Below the pieces are notes generated by a model. The model was not told the DNA's origin and did not search any database. It saw only the letters and a program-made list of their open reading frames with translations. Position numbers and translations under genes: made by a program. Below are positions 5,899-9,164 of a stretch of DNA of 9,164 bases, in pieces. Position 1 is the first letter of the stretch. Every line of letters begins with the position of its first letter. The stretch comes from JAAYZK01 sp964535025 (GTDB lineage Bacteria > Planctomycetota > Phycisphaerae > SM23-33 > FEN-1343): positions 1-9,164 of the forward strand of contig CAZHRW010000254.1 in assembly GCA_964535025.1 (NCBI GenBank), in the 5' to 3' direction.

Positions 5899-6786
5899 TC
5901 AATCCTGAATCTTCACCCCCAACGCCCGCAGTGCGCCGGCGAGGGCCGGGCGATGGGTGCCGGTCAGTTCGGTCATCGGCAGGCGCATGTCCGGGCGCAT
6001 GCGTCCGGCCATGGCCATCGCGGCCTTGATCCCGATGGGATTGGTCTCGGCGAACATCGCCTCAAATAGAGGCATGAGCCGGGTTTGCTGCGCGCGGGCG
6101 GCCGCGAGATCGCCGGCGAGCATCGCGTCAGTCAGCCGTCTCATCTCCCCGGGCAGGATGTTCGCGGTGACGCTGATCACGCCGGTCCCCCCGCAGGCCA
6201 TGATCGGCAGCGTCAGGGGGTCATCGCCCGAGAGCACCGTGATGTCGCAGCGGGCGACCAGGGCGCTGACGACGTCGAGCTTGCCGGAGGCTTCCTTGAT
6301 GGCCACGACGTTCTCGAAGTCCTTGTAGGCACGGACGATAGTTTCGACCTCCAACGTCATGCCGGTACGGCCGGGGTGGTTGTACAGGACGATGGGCAAG
6401 CCGACGGCGTCGATGGCCTCGAGGTGGCGCAACATGCCGTCCTGTGTGGGTTTATTGTAATAGGGGTTGACGACCAGGCACCCGTCGGCGCCGGCGTCCC
6501 TGGCGTGGGCGGTGAGGCGGACGGCCTCGTCAGTGGCGTTGGACCCGGTGCCGGCGATCACAGCCGTGCGCCCGCCGGAACGCTTGGCCACACAGGCGGT
6601 TACCTCGTCCTGTTCCTCGTGGCTGAGTGTGGGGCTTTCGCCGGTGGTGCCACAGGGGACCAGGCCGTCGACGCCGGCGGCGATGAGCTCGTCGGTGAGG
6701 CGATCCAGAGCGGCGCGATCGACGGCGCCGTCGGCGGCGAAAGGCGTAACCATGGCCACCAGCGTACCTTGCAGTTTCAGGTCCAT
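5899..6786 (-). CDS. dapA: 4-hydroxy-tetrahydrodipicolinate synthase
   Basis: Condenses pyruvate with L-aspartate-4-semialdehyde, the first committed step to diaminopimelate and lysine; a cytoplasmic TIM-barrel enzyme. The 295 residues match the usual family length. Motifs: PCGTTGES (44-51, with Thr47/Thr48 of the proton relay), NPYYNKPTQDG (107-117, Tyr110), LYNHPGRTG (134-142, catalytic Tyr135 and Arg140 for the substrate carboxylate), VAIKEASG with Schiff-base Lys164, and GGTGVISV (199-206). The ATG at 6786 lies 5 nt after the pdxJ stop, and its ribosome site AAGGGA (6800-6795) overlaps the end of pdxJ, so translation is probably coupled. The related N-acetylneuraminate lyase subfamily is less likely given the GTTGES and YNHPGRTG motifs and the dapF context. 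No lysine riboswitch was seen and there is no room for one. Confidence 0.95.
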   Translation of the reverse strand: MDLKLQGTLVAMVTPFAADGAVDRAALDRLTDELIAAGVDGLVPCGTTGESPTLSHEEQDEVTACVAKRSGGRTAVIAGTGSNATDEAVRLTAHARDAGADGCLVVNPYYNKPTQDGMLRHLEAIDAVGLPIVLYNHPGRTGMTLEVETIVRAYKDFENVVAIKEASGKLDVVSALVARCDITVLSGDDPLTLPIMACGGTGVISVTANILPGEMRRLTDAMLAGDLAAARAQQTRLMPLFEAMFAETNPIGIKAAMAMAGRMRPDMRLPMTELTGTHRPALAGALRALGVKIQD

Positions 6787-6791
6787 CCCGA

Positions 6792-7541
6792 TTATCCCTT
6801 CTGTCCTCGTTGCATTCTCGCTTGGGCGCGGTCGATGAGCCGCTTCATTTCGCGGACGGCTTCGGTCAGGCCGACGAAGATGGCGCGGCTGACGATCGAA
6901 TGGCCGATGTTGAATTCGCTGAATCCGGTAATGCCCGCGATCCGATCGATATTCGTGTAAGTCAGGCCGTGGCCGCCATGTACGACAAGCCCGGCCTTGC
7001 GGCCGGCGCGGAGGGCGTCGAGGATCGCCTCGATGGCGGCGCTGGTTTCGGCGGCGCCGACGGCGTTGGCGTAGCGGCCGGTGTGGATCTCGATGGCGTC
7101 GCAGCCGGCCTCGGCCGCCGCCTCGATCTGGTCGGGTTCGGCATCGACGAATGCGCTGACCTCGATGCCGGCATCTTGAAGCGCCGCAGTGACTTCCGCG
7201 ATGCGGGCCGCCTGGCTCACCACGTCCAGCCCGCCCTCGGTGGTGACCTCCTGGCGGTTTTCGGGCACGAGCGTCGCCTGGTCGGGCCGCGTGGTGAGGG
7301 CGATGCGGACGATCTCGTCGGCGACACTCATCTCCAGGTTCAGCTTGCCTTTAACGATCTGCTTGAGCAGATCCAGGTCCCGATCGCCGATGTGTCGGCG
7401 GTCCTGCCTCAGGTGGATGGTGATCCCGTCGGCCCCGCCCAATTCGGCCGCGACCGCCGCCCAGACCGGGTCCGGCTCGATGGTCCGTCTGGCCTGTCGC
7501 ACCGTCGCGACGTGATCGATGTTGACACCCAATCCAGCCAT
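6792..7541 (-). CDS. pdxJ: Pyridoxine 5'-phosphate synthase
   Basis: Closes the ring in DXP-dependent vitamin B6 synthesis: 3-amino-2-oxopropyl phosphate plus 1-deoxy-D-xylulose 5-phosphate gives pyridoxine 5'-phosphate. The 249-residue TIM barrel has the full set of family motifs: LGVNIDHVATVRQAR (4-18), DGITIHLRQDRRHI (38-51, His43), LNLEM (67-71, Glu70), TLVPENRQEVTTEGGLDV (90-107), IEIHTGRYA (150-158), GGHGLTY (189-195, His191) and FNIGHSIVSRAIFVGL (210-225). The residues before His191 read HG where the E. coli protein has NA, a minor variation. GGAG (7552-7549) lies 7 nt before the ATG. It sits between dapF and dapA, an uncommon-looking place for a B6 gene; the link may be PLP supply for amino-acid enzymes such as MetY. 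An 83-bp gap separates it from dapF, with only poor promoter-like matches. Confidence 0.95.
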   Translation of the reverse strand: MAGLGVNIDHVATVRQARRTIEPDPVWAAVAAELGGADGITIHLRQDRRHIGDRDLDLLKQIVKGKLNLEMSVADEIVRIALTTRPDQATLVPENRQEVTTEGGLDVVSQAARIAEVTAALQDAGIEVSAFVDAEPDQIEAAAEAGCDAIEIHTGRYANAVGAAETSAAIEAILDALRAGRKAGLVVHGGHGLTYTNIDRIAGITGFSEFNIGHSIVSRAIFVGLTEAVREMKRLIDRAQARMQRGQKG

Positions 7542-7624
7542 TCCCGCGCTCCTACCGTGGTTGTCGCCCAGCGGCGATTACTCGCATAACCCCTGTTTTT
7601 ACAATGTCTACCATTCTCCACCGC

Positions 7625-8458
7625 TCACAGCGGCCACTCGCCGGTGAACACCTCGACGGCCGGGCCGGTCAGCAGGACGTGCTCGTCGCGGCGCCATTGG
7701 AGCACCGCATCGCCGCCGGGCAGGTGGGCGGTCAGCTCGCGGCCGGACCGGCCGGTCAGGACGCCGGCCACGCAGACGGCGCCGGCGCCGGTGCCGCAGG
7801 CGAGGGTGGCGCCGCTGCCGCGTTCCCAGTGGACGACTTTAACCTCCGACGGCGACAGCACCTGTACGAAATGGACGTTGGTCCGTTCCGGGAAGGCGGC
7901 GTGGTGTTCGAAGGCCGGGCCGAGGCGGTGGACCTCCACGGCGGCGACATCGTCGACGTACACGACGGCATGGGGGTTGCCCATGGACACGCAGGTGACG
8001 GCCCAGGCTTCCCCGTCGACGGTAAGTGGCTCGTCGACAACATGTTCAGTCTCGAACGTCGTGGGGATTTCGCCGGCGTCGAGGATGGGCACCCCCAGGT
8101 CGACGGTGGCCTCGGCGACGGTGCCGTCGGGGCCGAGCCGCAGGGCGATCGTCTTGACGCCGGCGCCGGTGGCGACGCGTAAGGGATTATTTCGGCATCG
8201 GTTATGATCGTAGACGTACTTGGCCAGGCATCGGACGCCGTTGCCGCACATCTGCGCCTCGCTGCCGTCGGCGTTGAACATCCGCATACGGCAATCGGCG
8301 TTGTCATCAGGACCTACGAGAATCAGCCCATCGGAGCCGACGCCGAAGTGCCGATCGCTGATCGCCACGGCCAGGCCAGACGGCTCGGGCACATCCTGCT
8401 CGAAGCAGTCGACGTAAACGTAGTCGTTGCCAAGTCCGTGCATTTTCACAAAGCGCAT
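7625..8458 (-). CDS. dapF: Diaminopimelate epimerase
   Basis: A PLP-independent epimerase that converts LL-2,6-diaminopimelate to the meso form used for lysine and peptidoglycan; cytoplasmic. The 277 residues are the normal length. It starts MRFVKMHGLGNDYVYVD, with substrate-contacting Asn11, and has the two active-site cysteines: Cys71 in MCGNGVRC (70-77) and Cys221 in ACGTGAGA (220-227). GNPHAV (160-165) and ERGSGAT (212-218) are also present, and the two halves show the duplicated epimerase fold. GGGAGAGG (8469-8462) ends 3 nt before the ATG at 8458; Met6 is a less likely start because it would remove conserved residues. It is the first gene of dapF-pdxJ-dapA, behind a promoter at 8487-8515. 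A CCGCT/AGCGG mini-hairpin spans its stop codon and is probably not meaningful. Confidence 0.95.
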   Translation of the reverse strand: MRFVKMHGLGNDYVYVDCFEQDVPEPSGLAVAISDRHFGVGSDGLILVGPDDNADCRMRMFNADGSEAQMCGNGVRCLAKYVYDHNRCRNNPLRVATGAGVKTIALRLGPDGTVAEATVDLGVPILDAGEIPTTFETEHVVDEPLTVDGEAWAVTCVSMGNPHAVVYVDDVAAVEVHRLGPAFEHHAAFPERTNVHFVQVLSPSEVKVVHWERGSGATLACGTGAGAVCVAGVLTGRSGRELTAHLPGGDAVLQWRRDEHVLLTGPAVEVFTGEWPL

Positions 8459-8486
8459 GAGCCTCTCCCGAGCCGATCAGCCCCGA

Positions 8487-8515
8487 ATTCTAGGGCCCCT
8501 TCGCGGCGAACGCAA
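8487..8515 (-). promoter_or_regulatory. Sigma-70-type promoter for dapF-pdxJ-dapA
   Basis: TTGCGT (8515-8510) and TAGAAT (8492-8487, 5 of 6 consensus bases) are separated by exactly 17 bp. A start near 8480 leaves a leader of about 20 nt containing GGGAGAGG just before the dapF ATG. The -10 box lies in a CCCGAATTCT stretch (8482-8491) that recurs in the repeat at 8680-8689. Confidence 0.55.
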
Positions 8516-8669
8516 TGGCCGTGCGGCGGTCCCGCCGGCTTTCGCGCCGCCGCGGCGGCCGCGGGCGGGGCAAAAAACACCTAACGGGCCACACCGCCTG
8601 GGCTTACCTAAGCGGGGACGGTATACCCGAAAAACACCCGCCGTTTTCGGCCGTTTGGGGGCCGGAGGG

Positions 8670-8699
8670 CGGCATAAAACCCGAATTCTCCCAATTCTC
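8670..8699 (+). repeat. 30-bp direct repeat, copy A
   Basis: Begins CGGCATAAAACCCGAAT and ends AATTCTC. It matches copy B at 8834-8863 at 28 of 30 positions; the differences are at 8687 and 8692. The copies are 164 bp apart, not a multiple of three, so they lie in different reading frames, which argues against a coding repeat. Confidence 0.8.
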
Positions 8700-8833
8700 T
8701 GCCTTACATACCCCGAACTTCCCGCATTTCGGGGCCGCGTGCTTTCCCCAGGTTGCCCAGCTTAACGCTCGAATGTGCCGAAATGTGTCTTTTCTGTGTA
8801 TCCCGTCCCCTTATAGATGCCACTGACGGCATC

Positions 8834-8863
8834 CGGCATAAAACCCGAATACTCCGAATTCTC
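8834..8863 (+). repeat. 30-bp direct repeat, copy B
   Basis: Same 17-base opening block as copy A, then ACTCCG and AATTCTC. It follows directly on a GATGCC/GGCATC hairpin (8816-8833). No flanking target-site duplication or transposase was seen, so its nature (REP-like element, mobile-element remnant or regulator site) is open. Confidence 0.8.
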
Positions 8864-8933
8864 CGGTATTTTACCCAGTTTACCACGCTGGTGGACCGCG
8901 AAAACCCAATCTTGGGTCCGAGCGGCCGGCGGA

Positions 8934-9059
8934 GACATTGTTGGGGTGAGCATTCATTTTGTTTACCGCCGGAGTAACTTTGTTCGTGTGCGGCGTAACT
9001 TTATTCACCCGCGGTATCAGTTTGTTCATGGGGAACATCATTTTGTTGAATGGGGCTGT
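8934..9059. repeat. Six 21-bp tandem units with a TTTGTT core
   Basis: The core TTTGTT (variants ATTGTT, TTTATT) recurs with its fourth base at 8940, 8961, 8982, 9003, 9024 and 9045, a spacing of exactly 21 bp each time. Flanks are variable but often GC-rich. As 21 is a multiple of three, both strands stay open: plus gives units such as IHFVYRR, SNFVRVR, RNFIHPR and minus gives VNKVTPH, TNKVTPA, VNKMNAH. It could be DNA-binding sites two helical turns apart (iteron-like), a diverged minisatellite, or part of a repetitive peptide. The regular spacing is certain; the function is not. Confidence 0.85.
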
Positions 9060-9125
9060 CGGACGGCAGAGGAGGGGTACTGTGTGGTTTTAATAGCAAT
9101 GCGGGGGGGGCGGGCGCGGCGGGAT

Positions 9126-9161
9126 GGGTCGGAGGCGTCGGACGGGTCGGACGTGTCGGAC
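9126..9161. repeat. Four 9-bp tandem units (GNGTCGGAC-type)
   Basis: GTCGGA recurs every 9 bp at 9128-9133, 9137-9142, 9146-9151 and 9155-9160, within units close to GGGTCGGAC. The array may continue beyond the right edge. It could be a low-complexity intergenic array or code Gly/Ser/Asp repeats; nothing here decides. Confidence 0.8.
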
Positions 9162-9164
9162 AGT

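Larger units (their letters stand above)
8459..9164. other. Long gene-poor, repeat-rich segment upstream of dapF
   Basis: About 700 bp without a gene I would defend. It is visibly less GC-rich than the coding part. It holds the dapF promoter, the palindrome GGTATACC (8620-8627), hairpins CCGAAAA/TTTTCGG (8627-8650), CCCCGAA/TTCGGGG (8711-8734), GATGCC/GGCATC (8816-8833) and ACCCAA/TTGGGT (8904-8917), a 30-bp direct repeat, six 21-bp tandem units, a run of eight G (9103-9110), and four 9-bp units at the right edge. Open frames exist on both strands, but their third-position composition is unlike the neighbouring genes. Confidence 0.65.

Noticed and set aside
7542..7624. Separate promoter for pdxJ in the dapF-pdxJ gap
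   Set aside because: TTGTAA is present, but at 17-18 bp only poor -10 matches follow; too weak to annotate.
8515..8826. 103-codon plus-strand open frame upstream of dapF
   Set aside because: It begins in the dapF promoter region with an Arg-rich stretch, has no ribosome site, and is out of phase with the second repeat copy.
8934..9059. CRISPR array
   Set aside because: Only a core of about 6-9 bases is shared per 21-bp unit; there are no 24-47 bp conserved repeats, no unique spacers of normal length and no cas genes.
8817..9164. Plus-strand open frame from ATG 8817 to the window end, including FV-type 7-residue repeats
   Set aside because: No ribosome site, its start lies inside a hairpin, and its third-position composition differs from neighbouring genes. 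Openness is expected when a stop-free 21-bp unit repeats. Not excluded, so mentioned under the tandem repeat.

Overview
This is a GC-rich bacterial chromosomal window. It has high G/C at third codon positions, consistent -35/-10 style promoters and tightly packed genes. Gene content (DapA/DapF diaminopimelate route, DXP-dependent PdxJ, MetX/MetW/MetY direct sulfhydrylation) fits a free-living Gram-negative-type bacterium. A planctomycete-like lineage is a plausible guess from the overall style, but no single marker here proves it.

Layout. (1) 1-303, minus: the first 101 codons of class II fumarase (fumC), running off the left edge. (2) 304-652: a gene-free divergent spacer with a perfect 14-bp palindrome and a leader hairpin. 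(3) 653-2445, plus: a compact three-gene operon of small membrane proteins (a YqjD/DUF883-like 'nutrient deprivation-induced' type, a holin-superfamily III/YqjE type, and a DUF3618 protein), with the last two overlapping by 25 nt. (4) 2459-5583, minus: metY followed by a fused metX-metW gene, converging on the membrane operon with 13 bp between the stop codons. (5) 5584-5898: the metY leader, with a good sigma-70-type promoter, a well-formed SAM-I-class riboswitch and a downstream segment that can mask the metY ribosome binding site. (6) 5899-8458, minus: dapF, pdxJ, dapA, with a promoter just upstream of dapF. (7) 8459-9164: about 700 bp with no convincing gene. It holds a 30-bp direct repeat, several short hairpins, six 21-bp tandem units and four 9-bp tandem units.

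How it fits together. DapA draws L-aspartate semialdehyde towards diaminopimelate/lysine and DapF makes meso-diaminopimelate. MetX draws homoserine from the same aspartate family towards methionine, and MetY closes that branch with sulfide. PdxJ makes pyridoxine 5'-phosphate, the precursor of the PLP that MetY needs. The methionine pair has its own promoter and is predicted to be repressed by S-adenosylmethionine. The most interesting items are the riboswitch with its apparent translational switch helices, the MetX-MetW fusion, and the unexplained 21-bp-periodic repeat block at the right end.
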